Positions 33,033 to 42,860 are shown, counted from the first letter of the stretch. The stretch: 64,000 nt of DNA from Halomarina salina (GCF_023074835.1 NZ_JALLGW010000001.1:1426001-1490000); one strand, 5' to 3'. Made by a program: numbers and translations. The notes: generated by a model from the letters alone, not told the origin.

Positions 33033-33557
33033 CTACTGTCTACCCCGGTTGTCCTGAACCGGGCAGCGAGCGTCGCTCGCGGCCGTCTGGCTGAAACTGG
33101 TGAGGAGTGGAGCTGGTTCCAGGTCGGGTGATTCGGTGTTCATACTCAGATTCGCGGGCGTAGCGTCGTTTCTGGCCCGTATGGCGCGTTCTGCGTTCTC
33201 AACGGCCCGGTCATAATCGGGCGATTCCTCCGCAAGAGACCTGCAGCAAGCTGTGTATGAGCGGTTCAGTGTGTGGTGACCAGAGACGGAAACCTGGTGT
33301 TTGGAGGTCCCTTGGGCGCTCAGACGGCCACTGCGTGAGTTCGAGGAGAGCATCGCTGGTGCTGTCTCGGGCAGCTGTGTTTCATACTCGGTTGCCGTCT
33401 GGCGATTCTGGGTGTCTGGAACTGCGCTCATTCGACTGTCTGGTTGGTTATGAATCGTTGCATTGCGCTCAACAGGTGATAGCGGCGCGCTCCGTGCTGT
33501 CTGACTCGTCGCAGGAACACTCGTATTCACGCCATCCGGGGGCACCTCCTGGTTCAT
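33033..33557 (-). CDS. Doubtful hypothetical protein (174 aa)
   Basis: An ORF of about 174 codons from an ATG near 33557 (MNQEVPPDGVNTSVPATSQ), with a well-placed purine-rich stretch lacking in front. Composition is Ser/Thr/Ala/Gln-rich and disordered, with one helical segment (DYDRAVENAERAIRARN). No family is recognised. It may be real but could also be chance in GC-rich DNA. Confidence 0.28.
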   Translation of the reverse strand: MNQEVPPDGVNTSVPATSQTARSAPLSPVERNATIHNQPDSRMSAVPDTQNRQTATEYETQLPETAPAMLSSNSRSGRLSAQGTSKHQVSVSGHHTLNRSYTACCRSLAEESPDYDRAVENAERAIRARNDATPANLSMNTESPDLEPAPLLTSFSQTAASDARCPVQDNRGRQ

Positions 33558-33679
33558 AGTTGGCTCACACGGGGGCTCTTGCGGGGGAAAACACCGATTA
33601 TGATGATTCGACCAACGGTGGAGCGACCACGAGAACGATGCTTGAGAGCACTGGAGCCGCGACACCGAGTATGAACCCT

Positions 33680-33770
33680 GGCGGCCATCCCCTGCGGTAC
33701 AGATTGGCGGGTGCCCGCTCGTTGGGCACCCATTGATTCCCGCGTCTTTAGGCGCGGGAGGAGGTCAATA
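33680..33770 (+). repeat. Solo IS200/IS605-type end with two hairpins
   Basis: Two hairpins lie close together: GGGTGCCCG..GGGCACCC (about 33709-33731) and TCCCGCG-N8-CGCGGGA (33738-33759), then GAGGAGGTCAAT. This matches the form of TnpB-element right ends. No transposase gene remains. Confidence 0.5.
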
Positions 33771-33894
33771 CTTTGACACTCCACCGCCTGAGATTAGATA
33801 GGTATCAACAACGCACGAATAGTAAAATCGTAATTAGTAAAATCCACGTTTAGATAACCGACGCGATTATGCTGAGTGACCTCGAACGACGTGC

Positions 33895-35304
33895 ATGGCC
33901 ACGCCGCATTTTGTGAACCGGGAAGAGGAACTCACGCTGCTCGAATCGCGGTTTGGGAGTGAGAGCGCGGAGTGTCTCGTCGTCTACGGACGCCGACGAC
34001 TCGGCAAGAGTGCACTCGTTCGGGAAGCGATTCGAGACCGCGATGATGCGGTCTACTGGCAAGCGACTGAGGAAACCGCCGATGCACAGCTCACGAACTT
34101 CGTCGAGACGGCTGGCGAGGTGTATCCACAAGTCACGGACATCCAGCGCGATTGGGAAGCACTCCTTCGAACGCTCGGCAGAGAAGACGCGGTCGTCATC
34201 CTCGACGAATTTCCATACCTCATCGCATCGGATGAGGCACTCCCATCGAAGATTCAGCGCGTCTGGGACCTTGACCTCGAAGAGACAGCGATGACACTGG
34301 TTCTCGTCGGGTCGTCGATTAGCGTCATGGAAGAGAAGGTTCTGAGCGGTGGCAGCCCACTGTACGGCCGCCGGACTGAGACAATCGACCTTCCACCACT
34401 CACGCTCGATGAGTCCCTCCCGTTCTATCCAGAGACGGAACCGGAAGCGGTCATCGAGACGTGGAGCGTGTTCGGCGGGACGCCGTACTATCTGCGTGCG
34501 TTGACCCCATCGGAATCACTGGCAGAGAACGTTCAGCGACACATCCTTTCTGAACATGGCGTTCTCCACAACGAACCAGAGTTCTTGTTGCGAACAGAAT
34601 TTGGGATTCGTGAGCCCCAGACGTACTACACGATTCTGCGGGCGATTGCGCGAGGAAAACGAGCGGCGAACGAGATTGCGGATTTCGCCGGGGTTGAGTC
34701 GAACGTGTTAGGAACGTATCTCGCGAAGCTCCGACGACTTCGACTCGTTAAGCGAGACATCCCTATCACGGCGGACCCAAACGCGACACGGAAGAGTCGG
34801 TATCGACTGACTGAACCGCTGTTTCGGTTCTGGTTTCGCTACGTCTATGCCCAGGAAGCGACACTCACCCAACTCGGTGATGCAGCGTACGAGCAGGTCG
34901 TTGCCCCGACGTTTTCGGAGTACATGGGGCCGATGTTCGAAGTCGTCTGTCAGAACGCACTCCCCTCGCTCGTGTCGAAAACCTATCGAGGAATCGGCTA
35001 TTGGTGGCACAAGCACCACGAACTCGATGTCGTCGGCCTGGCGAGGGATGGGACCCTCGTCGTCGGAGAGTGTAAGTACACAACTCGGGAGATGACCGAA
35101 GGGGACCTTGCAGACGTAGAACGAAGCGCAGCACAGGTCAGATGGACGCCACCAGCCGGTGGGGACCCAGAGTACCACTACTGCTGCTTCAGCCGGTCAG
35201 GGTTTTCTAACGGCCTCGAACAGGTTGCTGCCGAGCGTGAGAACCTCTCATTGTTCACACCCGCCGATATCGTCGGGAATCCACCAGTAGAGGAAAGAAA
35301 GTAG
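33895..35304 (+). CDS. AAA ATPase with DUF234 (PD-(D/E)xK-like) C-terminus
   Basis: A 469-residue protein of the archaeal ATPase family. Walker A is VYGRRRLGKSALV, Walker B is VVILDEFPYL; a sensor-like LVLVGSS follows. A winged helix lies in the middle (GKRAANEIADFAGVESNVLGTYLAKLRRLRLVKR). The C-terminal DUF234 region carries HELDVVGLARDGTLVVGECKY, the layout of a PD-(D/E)xK nuclease core. Such genes are common, often mobile, in archaea and may be part of toxin-antitoxin or DNA-processing functions; the true role is not known. It has its own ATG at 33895 following IS debris. Confidence 0.85.
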   Translation: MATPHFVNREEELTLLESRFGSESAECLVVYGRRRLGKSALVREAIRDRDDAVYWQATEETADAQLTNFVETAGEVYPQVTDIQRDWEALLRTLGREDAVVILDEFPYLIASDEALPSKIQRVWDLDLEETAMTLVLVGSSISVMEEKVLSGGSPLYGRRTETIDLPPLTLDESLPFYPETEPEAVIETWSVFGGTPYYLRALTPSESLAENVQRHILSEHGVLHNEPEFLLRTEFGIREPQTYYTILRAIARGKRAANEIADFAGVESNVLGTYLAKLRRLRLVKRDIPITADPNATRKSRYRLTEPLFRFWFRYVYAQEATLTQLGDAAYEQVVAPTFSEYMGPMFEVVCQNALPSLVSKTYRGIGYWWHKHHELDVVGLARDGTLVVGECKYTTREMTEGDLADVERSAAQVRWTPPAGGDPEYHYCCFSRSGFSNGLEQVAAERENLSLFTPADIVGNPPVEERK

Positions 35305-35371
35305 TGAACGATGTCTGTTCGGCCGTCGATAGTCGAGGGCCCTACGACGACGTTGAGAAGGTCCGGGCCGT

Positions 35372-35505
35372 AAACTACCCCACCCTACTTCGCTCGTTCG
35401 AAACCGACCTCGCTCGTTGAGGGTGTCGTCAGAACGCGTCGCGTTCTGACTGCTAACCAGAACTCGGATATTTCTGGTGATGGGGCTTTCGCGTGGACTC
35501 CCGTT
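35372..35505 (-). ncRNA. Probable omega-RNA of the canonical TnpB
   Basis: On the minus strand this follows tnpB and ends GTAGGGTGGGGTAGTTTAC, where a guide would begin. It contains the hairpin GTCAGAACGC-GTC-GCGTTCTGAC (about 35430-35452). A solo copy at 43285-43400 has the same layout with a T-A to C-G change in that stem, which supports a folded RNA. In TnpB systems this is the guide RNA scaffold. Confidence 0.65.
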
Positions 35506-36174
35506 CTATGCCGTCGAGTGCTCGCTGGCAGGGGGAACGTACTCCCCACTCACGTTCAGCGTCCCGCGATTCAAGCGCACGTCTACAGGTGCGCCTCCGT
35601 CGTCTGCATTTTGCCGACGGCGGAGATACTTCCAACCGATGTTTTTCGCCGCGTTGTAGTCCGCGTGGTTCTCGTAGCCACATTTCTGACAGGCGAACGC
35701 CTCACCAGAGCGATTATCGTCGTGGGTACACCCGCACGTCGAACAGCGTTTCGAGGTGTTCCGTGGGTCCACCTGCACGACTTCGAGGCCGTACTCGGCG
35801 GCTTTGTACTCGACGTACTCATAGAGGCGACGGAACGCCCAGACGTGTTGCCACGTCGCCTCGGGAATGTTCTCGCGGATGTGCGTCAAATCCTCGAAGA
35901 CGATGTGCGAGCAGTTGGTGTCGAGGGCTTCCTCGATTAGTTCGTTCGATACCGTGTGCAACTGTATCTCGAATCGACCTGTCTCTTTCCGACCGACCGA
36001 TTCGATATTCTCGTGGGCGTGTCGAGAGCCACATTGCTGAAGCGACCCACGACGCTTCTCGTACTCTCGACGCCAGTGGTTAAACTCGTCTGCTGACCAG
36101 AATCGCCCTGTCGAAGCAACGGCGAGGTTGTTGACACCCAAATCAACACCAAGGACTGTTCTTCCTCCCCGCCC
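35506..36174 (-). pseudogene. tnpB: 5'-truncated tnpB with canonical RuvC site
   Basis: The RuvC and zinc-finger half of a Tnp[13 protein letters not shown] (RuvC-I Asp), [13 protein letters not shown] (canonical RuvC-II Glu), zinc-finger Cys pairs in CSTCG and CQKCG, and [11 protein letters not shown] (RuvC-III Asp). The N-terminal RNA-binding half is missing: upstream of about 36159 the frame stays open to 36423, but the encoded sequence no longer resembles TnpB. It could not guide DNA cutting by itself. No tnpA is next to it. It belongs to a different lineage from the TnpB at 10.5 kb. Confidence 0.8.
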
Positions 36175-36423
36175 TACTCGTTCCCGTCGGTCGCTCCTTG
36201 AGGACGGGGCCTCCACCTCGGTTTTCTGGTGAAGCCACGGATTGTCCACCGTCCACGCCTCCGGTCGAGATACGGGGGGCTCCCGCTGTGTTGTCTGTGA
36301 CGCTGGCGAAGGTGTAGGACGAAGCGTACCGAAAGAGGGTCTCGAATGGGCGGTCGGGCCATCACAGTCGTGTGCGAGTACTGCACATTCTAATAACGGC
36401 AACCCGGAGTGATCCACAGGCAC

Positions 36424-37340
36424 TCATGATGGCCAGCATAGATGAGTTCCACACATGGCTTCAGTCCCCGGTAGAACACCTCGCAAACGGATTTGTGGAT
36501 ATGGGATGGCGTTCAGGGACACTCTGAGGGGTACTGTGGGGTGGAGCGACTCGGCGGTGGTGACCCGGCTGAAACGCTGTCTTCATGGCCCAGAAGGGTT
36601 CTTAGTATGGAATCGGGATGGTGGCGATCGCCCCTTGATTCACTGTTGTCGCTCTCCTCGACACGAACCGTGCGCTCAATATTCCACACTTGGGTGCCGT
36701 GTGGCGATTTTGCAGTTGGGAAGCTGGTCGAGTGAGTTGAGACGGACCCACTATGTAGCTGGCGAAATGCGAGTGTAGAATGCTTGAAACGGCGCTCTCC
36801 TTGGCGTTTGCCGGTCGCGACAGTACTCGAGCGTCGCCACTGAACGCCGACTATAGAGCCCGCTGTGAGTTCCACACATGGTCGCAGTAGGGCGATTTTT
36901 CAATTGTGGTGCCCTGGTGCGTTAGGCGATCGTCGCCGAATTCGAATCGCTCTACAGCCTGAATTCGAGGGGTTCACTCGACTGCCAACCGTGGCGCCTC
37001 TCTTGCCTCCGCTGGGGCAGTAATCGAGGGCGATGAATAGTCCACAATCCACTCTCTAGAGTCTTCTACCGGAGACTACGGCCATGTGTGGTACCTGCGG
37101 TCGGACTTCGGTCTGCTGCGTTGCTGGTCGGTTGTCACTCCCATGGATGCGTCCGTCAAAGACGTGCGCACTTCGTACAAGGCTGACCCTCCCCTGAACA
37201 AGACTTCACAGGGATCCATCGATGTGATGAGGGAGACGAGTCGGGCCATGTGACGGGCTTCTCGACCAACTCTGGCCAAAACGAAGATAGCAATGAAGAT
37301 AGGCGGTAAGCCTACCTCAAGGAGCGAGCACAGCGAGTGG
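36424..37340. other. Gene-poor stretch with iteron-like repeats
   Basis: No gene is supported in about 900 bp. CCACACATGG or CCACACTTGG occurs at 36449, 36684 and 36872 on the plus strand and at 37082-37091 on the minus strand. Two of them (36682 and 36870) extend to a 35-bp repeat with TTCCACAC-(A/T)TGG, nine bases, GGCGATTTT. They look like spaced protein-binding sites, but no replication gene is nearby. Confidence 0.45.
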
Positions 37341-37354
37341 GTAGGGTAGTTCAC
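37290..37354 (+). repeat. Solo TnpB right end touching the phoD stop codon
   Basis: It reads GAGCGAGCACAGCGAGTGGG then TAGGGTAGTTCAC, the same ending as the omega-RNA at 35.4 kb. Its last bases supply the TGA that stops the phosphatase gene on the other strand. Confidence 0.6.
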
Positions 37355-39273
37355 ACCGGTGGGTACGACGCTTCGTCGAGGACGATTCCGTCTTCGTTGG
37401 CGACCAACACGGTGTCGGGATTGCTGTTGTTCAACACTGGACCACCGAAGTCAGCGTAGAGCGTCGACTCGGTGTCCTCACCGGGCCCGTTCCGGACCGT
37501 GACCGTCTCGCCGGGGCCGAGGGTGAACTCACCGAAGGTGTAGTTCTGACTTCCCGCTTCGAAGCTGAGGATGAACCCCGAGAAGTCGATCGTGGTGTCA
37601 CCCGTATTTTTCACCGTCGCATACTCGTTGTTGAGGTCGCCGTCCTGGTTTGGTCTGATGTCTGCGATTTCGACGGCGGTCTGCTGGGGTTGGGCGGGCC
37701 GTTCGGAGGCCAACGTCGCACCTGGCTCGCCGGCATCAGTCGTGAACGACGCGACCGTGCTCACGGTGGCTTCAGGCTTCTCGACCGTCGAAACGACACG
37801 ATAGTCGGTCTGCCACTGCTCAGGGGTGATCGTACAGCGGACGTACCCTCGGTCGTCGTTGAAGAATCGCTGCCAGGGCTCACCGAGTGACGGCCCGTAC
37901 TGTGTGATACCGGACCCATCGCCGAACGAGGATGCCGAGGTGCCGACGTACTCGGTGCCGACCGTCTCCGAGTCAGGATTCGAAAAGTCGGCTTTGAGAT
38001 TGTACGCGTAGTTCCGATGGACGTCGCCGGTGATTACGACCGGATTCAACTCAGGATCGTCGGCCATGACACCGAGTAGTCGCTCGCGGTCGGCTCGGTA
38101 GCCGTCCCATTTGTCGCCGCCACCGAAGTCCTGGACGTCTGGATTCGGGTTCTCATCGGTCGCCGCGAACGGAACTTGATTCGCCAGCACGTTCCACTGG
38201 GAGGTGGAGTCGGTCAGCCCATCGACCAACCAGTTTTCTTGTTCATCGCCGAGGATGGTCCGTCCAGGGTCGTCGGCTTCCTCGGCAGAGTAGACCTGGT
38301 CGTCGCGGTACTGCCGCGTGTCGAGGACGTTGAACTCGACTAAGTCTCCGAACGTGAACCGTCGATACAGCGGCAGGTTTGGGCCCTCGGGCATCCGCGA
38401 GGGGCGCAACGGTTGGTGTTCGAAATACGCTTGATAGGCGTTTGCCCGGCGTTCGAGGAACTCCTCTGTCAGGGCGTTGTCTTCAGACGTCGCATCAGCG
38501 TAGTTGTTTTCGACCTCGTGATCGTCCCACGTCACGAGCCACGGGAAGGCGGCGTGGGCGTCCTGGAGGTTTGGATCCGTCTTATACTGTGCCTGCCGGA
38601 TTCGGTAATCGCTGAGATTCTGAATTTCGCGTGGCGGCTCGTGCCCGCGGCCGAACACGCCCTGGCCGCCGCCTTCGTAGATGTAGTCCCCCAACTGGAT
38701 GGCCAGATCAAGGTCTTCATCAGCGAGGTGGTCGTGAGCGGTGTAATACCCGAAGGGGTAGTTCTGACACGAGGTGAACGCGAAGGTGAACTCGCTGACA
38801 TCCATCCCCGGCTCAGGAGCGGTTTTCGTTCGTCCGACCGGGCTCCGGTCGGAGCCGACTTTGAACTGATAGTAGTACTCTGTGTCGGCATCCAGTCCTT
38901 TCACGTCGATGTGGACCGAATGGCCGTATTCAGGACGGGCTTTTGCGGTGCCTTTTCCAACGACCTGGCTCATCGCCTCGTCGGTCGCTATCTCCCACTG
39001 TACCGGCACCTGGTGGCCGGGCATTCCACCGGCTTCGGTGAGTGGTTCTGGTGCGAGGCGCGTCCAGAGGACAACGGAATCCGGTAGCGGATCACCAGAG
39101 GCAACGCCGAGCGTGAACGGGTTCTCGTGTTGGGGTGCCTGTCCGCCGTGTTCCTCTGCAGCAGCGACCTCAGTCCCTGATGCACCGAGACCGGCGACTG
39201 TAGCGGTGGTGACTGCCTTTCGAAGGAATTCGCGTCGGGTGTCGTCGAGTGGGTGGGCTGAGTGGTCGTCCAC
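37351..39273 (-). CDS. phoD: PhoD-type phosphatase/phosphodiesterase with lamin-tail domain
   Basis: A 640-residue exported phosphatase. A Tat signal (RREFLRKAVTTATVAGLG) is followed by the PhoD N-terminal beta domain (SGDPLPDSVVLWTRLAP) and the metal-binding catalytic domain (TSCQNYPFGYYTAH, LGDYIYE, TWDDHEVENNY, ITGDVHRNY). From about residue 525 a lamin-tail-type beta domain (AVEIADIRPNQDGDLNNEYATVKNTGDT) is added, which probably binds the surface. PhoD enzymes release phosphate from phosphodiesters outside the cell. The stop codon lies inside an IS right end, so the last few residues may differ from the ancestral protein. Confidence 0.92.
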   Translation of the reverse strand: MDDHSAHPLDDTRREFLRKAVTTATVAGLGASGTEVAAAEEHGGQAPQHENPFTLGVASGDPLPDSVVLWTRLAPEPLTEAGGMPGHQVPVQWEIATDEAMSQVVGKGTAKARPEYGHSVHIDVKGLDADTEYYYQFKVGSDRSPVGRTKTAPEPGMDVSEFTFAFTSCQNYPFGYYTAHDHLADEDLDLAIQLGDYIYEGGGQGVFGRGHEPPREIQNLSDYRIRQAQYKTDPNLQDAHAAFPWLVTWDDHEVENNYADATSEDNALTEEFLERRANAYQAYFEHQPLRPSRMPEGPNLPLYRRFTFGDLVEFNVLDTRQYRDDQVYSAEEADDPGRTILGDEQENWLVDGLTDSTSQWNVLANQVPFAATDENPNPDVQDFGGGDKWDGYRADRERLLGVMADDPELNPVVITGDVHRNYAYNLKADFSNPDSETVGTEYVGTSASSFGDGSGITQYGPSLGEPWQRFFNDDRGYVRCTITPEQWQTDYRVVSTVEKPEATVSTVASFTTDAGEPGATLASERPAQPQQTAVEIADIRPNQDGDLNNEYATVKNTGDTTIDFSGFILSFEAGSQNYTFGEFTLGPGETVTVRNGPGEDTESTLYADFGGPVLNNSNPDTVLVANEDGIVLDEASYPPV

Positions 39274-39349
39274 ACCTCATTTCGGGCCGGTAACATGGAT
39301 GAATTTATATATTTTTAGTATTTACTAATCGAATTAGAAATTGGTTATA

Positions 39350-39603
39350 TAGTCGGCTGTGGAGAGGAACCCTCTCCAAGGGATTGCGAGCAGTACCGCA
39401 TGGGACGGGGCTGCTGTTCACACTACTCGAGGGCGATCCTCGGGAGGGGATTCTCCGTCGCTGTGGCTGCAGTGGGGTCTAGTGACGGAGCCAGTTTACG
39501 GAGACACAAGGAGGAAGCTCGACCCTTCAGAGGCGGGTAGTTGACAGCATAAACACCGTTTACGCCCCGGCAGCCCCGGCGTCCACGCCGGGAAGGATGT
39601 CAC
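39350..39603 (+). repeat. Solo TnpB right end and flanking debris
   Basis: The last part carries GGCGGGTAGTTGACAGCATA and a hairpin CCCGGCG-TCCA-CGCCGGG (39575-39592), then AAGGATGTCAC. It looks like an omega-RNA scaffold without its tnpB. The end provides the stop codon of the terpene-synthase-like gene on the minus strand. No gene is seen in the rest. Confidence 0.5.
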
Positions 39604-40495
39604 TTGTGACCGCGACTCGCCCTGTGGAGGTCACGAACCTCGGTCATGCCATCGACGTACGCCTCTAAATCCACTGAGTTCGTAGTGAACGTCTTCTCAC
39701 GGAGTGACTGGTATTCTTCCTCCCAGTTGTCCTGGAAGCTCTGTTCGATGGCCGCCTCATGGATGCGTTCGATGAGCTCGTCATCGCTGACGTCTGGTGA
39801 CTCCAATTCGTCTATACTGACGACGTCATCTGCGATGGCTTTCACGACGACACCTGCGGTGTAGTCGCCTTCGCGGAGTTCGCGTTCCCACGTCGTGACC
39901 CAGTTTCCGATGCGTGCGAGGCGCTGGGCGTCCCAGACGACCTCCCGGAGCTCACCGATGTCGGTCGCGGCGAACGCTGGTGAGTGCATGATGTCGATTG
40001 CAGCGTAGCTGAACATGGTCATATTGTGCGGGCCGTACGTGTCTGTGCCACGTGGAGTAGCGGCCTCCGGGGTGTCGTTGATGAGCCACCCGTAGTCCAT
40101 GGCGTTGATCGCCTGCCGAAGGTCGAAGTGGAACAGGGTGACGAACTCGTTGTACCGCGGGGCCTCAAGGAGACAGTCCTCGAAGGTATGCCAGACGCTT
40201 TCGGTAAAGGAGAGGTAATCGGTGTTGACTCCCTCCCGCCCGTAGTCAAGCGGTGCGTCGGAAAAGGGGAGTCGTCGAGCTTCGTCGAACGTGGTTTGTC
40301 GTCGTAGACGTCGGCGAAGTCGTCGAGCAGAGTGATGTACATCGTGAGGAGGACTTTCTGCTCGAGAACCCGTTCAGTGGAGGCGGCAGGGACGCTGGAG
40401 AGACGGATTGGTGGGAAGACGGCATGCAGCCACTTCCAGATGTATTCATCACGGTGGCCGATAGTGGCGTTGTATTCCTCGGTGAGTTCGGCCAC
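39600..40495 (-). pseudogene. Terpene-synthase-like gene with a frameshift
   Basis: Two frames together make one protein of about 298 residues. The first (GTG at 40495) encodes EYIWKWLHAVFPPIRLSSVP and an Asp-rich motif LLDDFADVYDD, as in class I isoprenoid cyclases. At the run of T near 40262-40265 the match moves to another frame, where SDAPLDYGREGVNTDYLSF leads into ARIGNWVTTWERELREGDYT, a segment with the expected N-x-x-x-(S/T)-x-x-x-E metal motif. One extra base in the T-run would restore a single frame. It may be a true pseudogene or a sequencing error. The 3' end is formed by an IS end. Confidence 0.6.
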
Positions 40496-40779
40496 GCTCG
40501 GAGAGAGGATGATGCAGCCAATATCGGCCTAGCTGGTGGATGTATCGGCTTCTGACTGTGAACTACCAGCTTTGGGACGTTATTATTGGGGCCAACGAAC
40601 GTCAAACAGCCCACTCGAAGATGATGAGCGACTGAGCGCTACTGATACTCACGGTGGGTCGAGTTGAGTTGTGAAAGAATGTTGTGATGTAACTACTATC
40701 TCTGAGTATATATTGGGTTTGAGACTGTGACAGTGCCATTAGTTAGGGTTATGTGTCTTGTTAGGCCAATGTGTGGCGT
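40496..40779. other. Intergenic region with TATA box
   Basis: No gene is supported. A TATA-like GAGTATATATTGG lies at about 40695-40706, around 75 nt before the hydratase gene. Confidence 0.45.
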
Positions 40780-41565
40780 ATGGTACTGGATGACGTGGAC
40801 GAGCTCAATGCAACCGTCCAAGACGATGTGTTTCTCATCGAGATTGGTGACCTGAACGAAGCGGTTCACAAGGGGTTCGGTGAGGCGTTCCGGGCGGCCT
40901 ACGAGGCCGACACTCGCGTTGTTGTCGTAACGGGTCAGGGAGAATCGTTCATGGGGCCGACGGAGTACGACCCCAACTATCTCGAGATGATGAAAGACCT
41001 CGACTACTGGCGTGACAACACCATGCGCGAGGCCGAGGAGATTCTTGAGAGCATGCTCAACGTCGAACAACCCATCATCGCCAAGGTCAACGGCCAAGGT
41101 GCACACAGCCTCGGTGCTTCCATCGCCCTTACCTGTGACCTTATTATTGCTGGTGACGGGGCCTCGTTCAGTGACCCACATGTCTCCGGGTTCGGCGTGC
41201 CTGCTGGCGACGGTGGGTGTGTGATGTGGCCCCGACGCATCGGTCTCACTCGCGCCAAAGAGTACCTCCTGACGGGCAAAGCCATCCCCGCAGAGGAAGC
41301 TGTCGAGATCGGCCTCATCAACCGGGTTGTCCCAGAAGAAGAACTCGATGACGAGGTCGATGAACTCGTGGATACTCTCGCCTCGTCCGCCCAGAACGCT
41401 GTTCGATACACCAAGAAAACCCTGAATCAGTACGTCCAGCACGACATGAACCTGACGTGGGGGTACGGCGTCGCTCACGAAGTCGTCTCTGGAACCGCTG
41501 ACTTCCACGAAGGTATCGATGCTGTCATAGAAGGACGCGAACCGGACTTCCCCAGCGGACGCTAA
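40780..41565 (+). CDS. Enoyl-CoA hydratase/isomerase family protein
   Basis: A 261-residue crotonase-fold protein. It has the CoA-binding and oxyanion-hole segments TRVVVVTGQGESFMGP, KVNGQGAHSLGASIALTCDLIIA and GVPAGDGGCVMWPRRIG, and the usual C-terminal helices (EYLLTGKAIPAEEAVEIGLINRVV). The Ala-x-Gly of the classic oxyanion loop is replaced (NGQGAHSLG), so exact chemistry is uncertain. I use the ATG at 40780 rather than the GTG at 40771. It is followed 70 bp later by a BKACE gene, so the two likely act in one degradative pathway for an acyl-CoA or beta-keto acid. Confidence 0.88.
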   Translation: MVLDDVDELNATVQDDVFLIEIGDLNEAVHKGFGEAFRAAYEADTRVVVVTGQGESFMGPTEYDPNYLEMMKDLDYWRDNTMREAEEILESMLNVEQPIIAKVNGQGAHSLGASIALTCDLIIAGDGASFSDPHVSGFGVPAGDGGCVMWPRRIGLTRAKEYLLTGKAIPAEEAVEIGLINRVVPEEELDDEVDELVDTLASSAQNAVRYTKKTLNQYVQHDMNLTWGYGVAHEVVSGTADFHEGIDAVIEGREPDFPSGR

Positions 41566-41638
41566 CGAACCAACCCCTCGTGGGTAATTACTCCCTCACG
41601 TTTCGCCTACAACGCCCCCTCACTCACTAAAACCAACC

Positions 41639-42505
41639 ATGACTACGGTCTGCCTCGAAGCTGCGCTCAACGGTCCGTGGGGAACCGACCAGCAACCGAA
41701 CAGCCCGATTCGTATCGACGACTGTATTGAGCAGGGTATCGCGTGTGCGGAAGCTGGCGCTGCTATCATCCACCTCCACTCCTACGATACCAGTGGCACT
41801 GAACACCACGATGCGTCCATCTACACGGACATCATCGACGGCATTCAGCAACACGTCGACGCGATAGTGTACCCGAGTATTCCCCTCCTCGGAAAACCGG
41901 GTGTCGACGGCATCACACCCACCGAACGGTTCGCGCACCAAGATGAACTCGGTGAGATGGGATTGCTTGAGTGGGCAGTTGTCGACACTGGTAGCGTCAA
42001 CTTCAGCACGTACGATGATGTCGAACAGGACCAACTCGGGTTCGTCTATCAGAATCCAGAAGCCCACATTCGCGAGGGCCTCACCGTTTCGGCCCGGCAC
42101 GGCGCGAGACCCTCTTATGCAATCTACGAGCCAGGGTTCGTTCGGTTGGGAGCAGCCCTCCATCATCGCTATCCGACGCTCACCCAGCCGCTCTACCGCT
42201 TCATGTTCTCTGAGAAGTTCACCTTCGGGTATCCCCCACAACCGTACGCATTGGAGAGCTATCTGACGCTACTCGAGGACGTTGCCCCCGAGGCTCCCTG
42301 GATGATATCCGGACTCGGGGTGGACATCACTCCCCTGATTCCAACAGCGGTTGAACGGGGTGGCCACGTTCGGGTCGGGCTTGAGGATGCGCCGCTTGGC
42401 TCACCAAAACCAAATGTAGAGGTAGTGAAGGAAGCCCGTGAGAAGGTCGAAGCCAGCGGCGGGACTCTCGCAACACCGAGCGAGGTTCGAACCAATCTCT
42501 CTTGA
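41639..42505 (+). CDS. Beta-keto acid cleavage enzyme (BKACE, DUF849)
   Basis: A 288-residue protein of the BKACE family, which joins a beta-keto acid with acetyl-CoA to give acetoacetate and a CoA ester. Signs are CLEAALNG at the start, GAAIIHLHSYD (zinc-binding His pair), the SGLGVDITPLIPTAVERGGHVRVGLED segment and the final EEV-type helices. The usual H-x-H-x-R-D form is changed to HLHSYD. It is the partner of the hydratase upstream; the true substrate is not known. Confidence 0.85.
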   Translation: MTTVCLEAALNGPWGTDQQPNSPIRIDDCIEQGIACAEAGAAIIHLHSYDTSGTEHHDASIYTDIIDGIQQHVDAIVYPSIPLLGKPGVDGITPTERFAHQDELGEMGLLEWAVVDTGSVNFSTYDDVEQDQLGFVYQNPEAHIREGLTVSARHGARPSYAIYEPGFVRLGAALHHRYPTLTQPLYRFMFSEKFTFGYPPQPYALESYLTLLEDVAPEAPWMISGLGVDITPLIPTAVERGGHVRVGLEDAPLGSPKPNVEVVKEAREKVEASGGTLATPSEVRTNLS

Positions 42506-42611
42506 CGTCTTATCACGGCTTCAGCAGCGGGATTCCCGACCATACCGCGGTTTGGGATGTTTGGGGTTTGTAGCCACCCGGCATGGGCAACCACTGGCTG
42601 CGCAACTCACG

Positions 42612-42860
42612 TCACTGCAGGAGTCGCTTCAAGATCAGCAGCTCCTCATCTTCAGAGATACTCGCCGACTTCAGACAGGCGTGGACGACCTTATAGATGA
42701 GTGCTGAATCGTCGAAGACGACAGTCGTGCGCGCTGCTTCGCGTTCGGTGAGGGTTGCGACGTCTTTTTCGAGTATGGCGACTCGGGCCAGTACCTCGTC
42801 TAATGACGGGGTCGGATCGGGCTCACTGGATACTATAATTGTGGAAAAGACTATCACCAT
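42612..42860 (-). CDS. Small coiled-coil protein (82 aa)
   Basis: An 82-residue ORF. The part from SLDEVLARVAILEKDVATLTEREA forms a clear heptad coiled coil; the end (SALIYKVVHACLKSASISEDEELLILKRLLQ) is helical. It is divergent from the zinc-ribbon gene with 70 bp between them, and an AT-rich promoter-like stretch is shared. I do not recognise a family. Confidence 0.45.
   Translation of the reverse strand: MVIVFSTIIVSSEPDPTPSLDEVLARVAILEKDVATLTEREAARTTVVFDDSALIYKVVHACLKSASISEDEELLILKRLLQ

Noticed and set aside
33257-33559. Forward frame of 100 codons in the gap after the PIN toxin
   Set aside because: Cys/Ser/Arg-rich sequence typical of a chance antisense frame.
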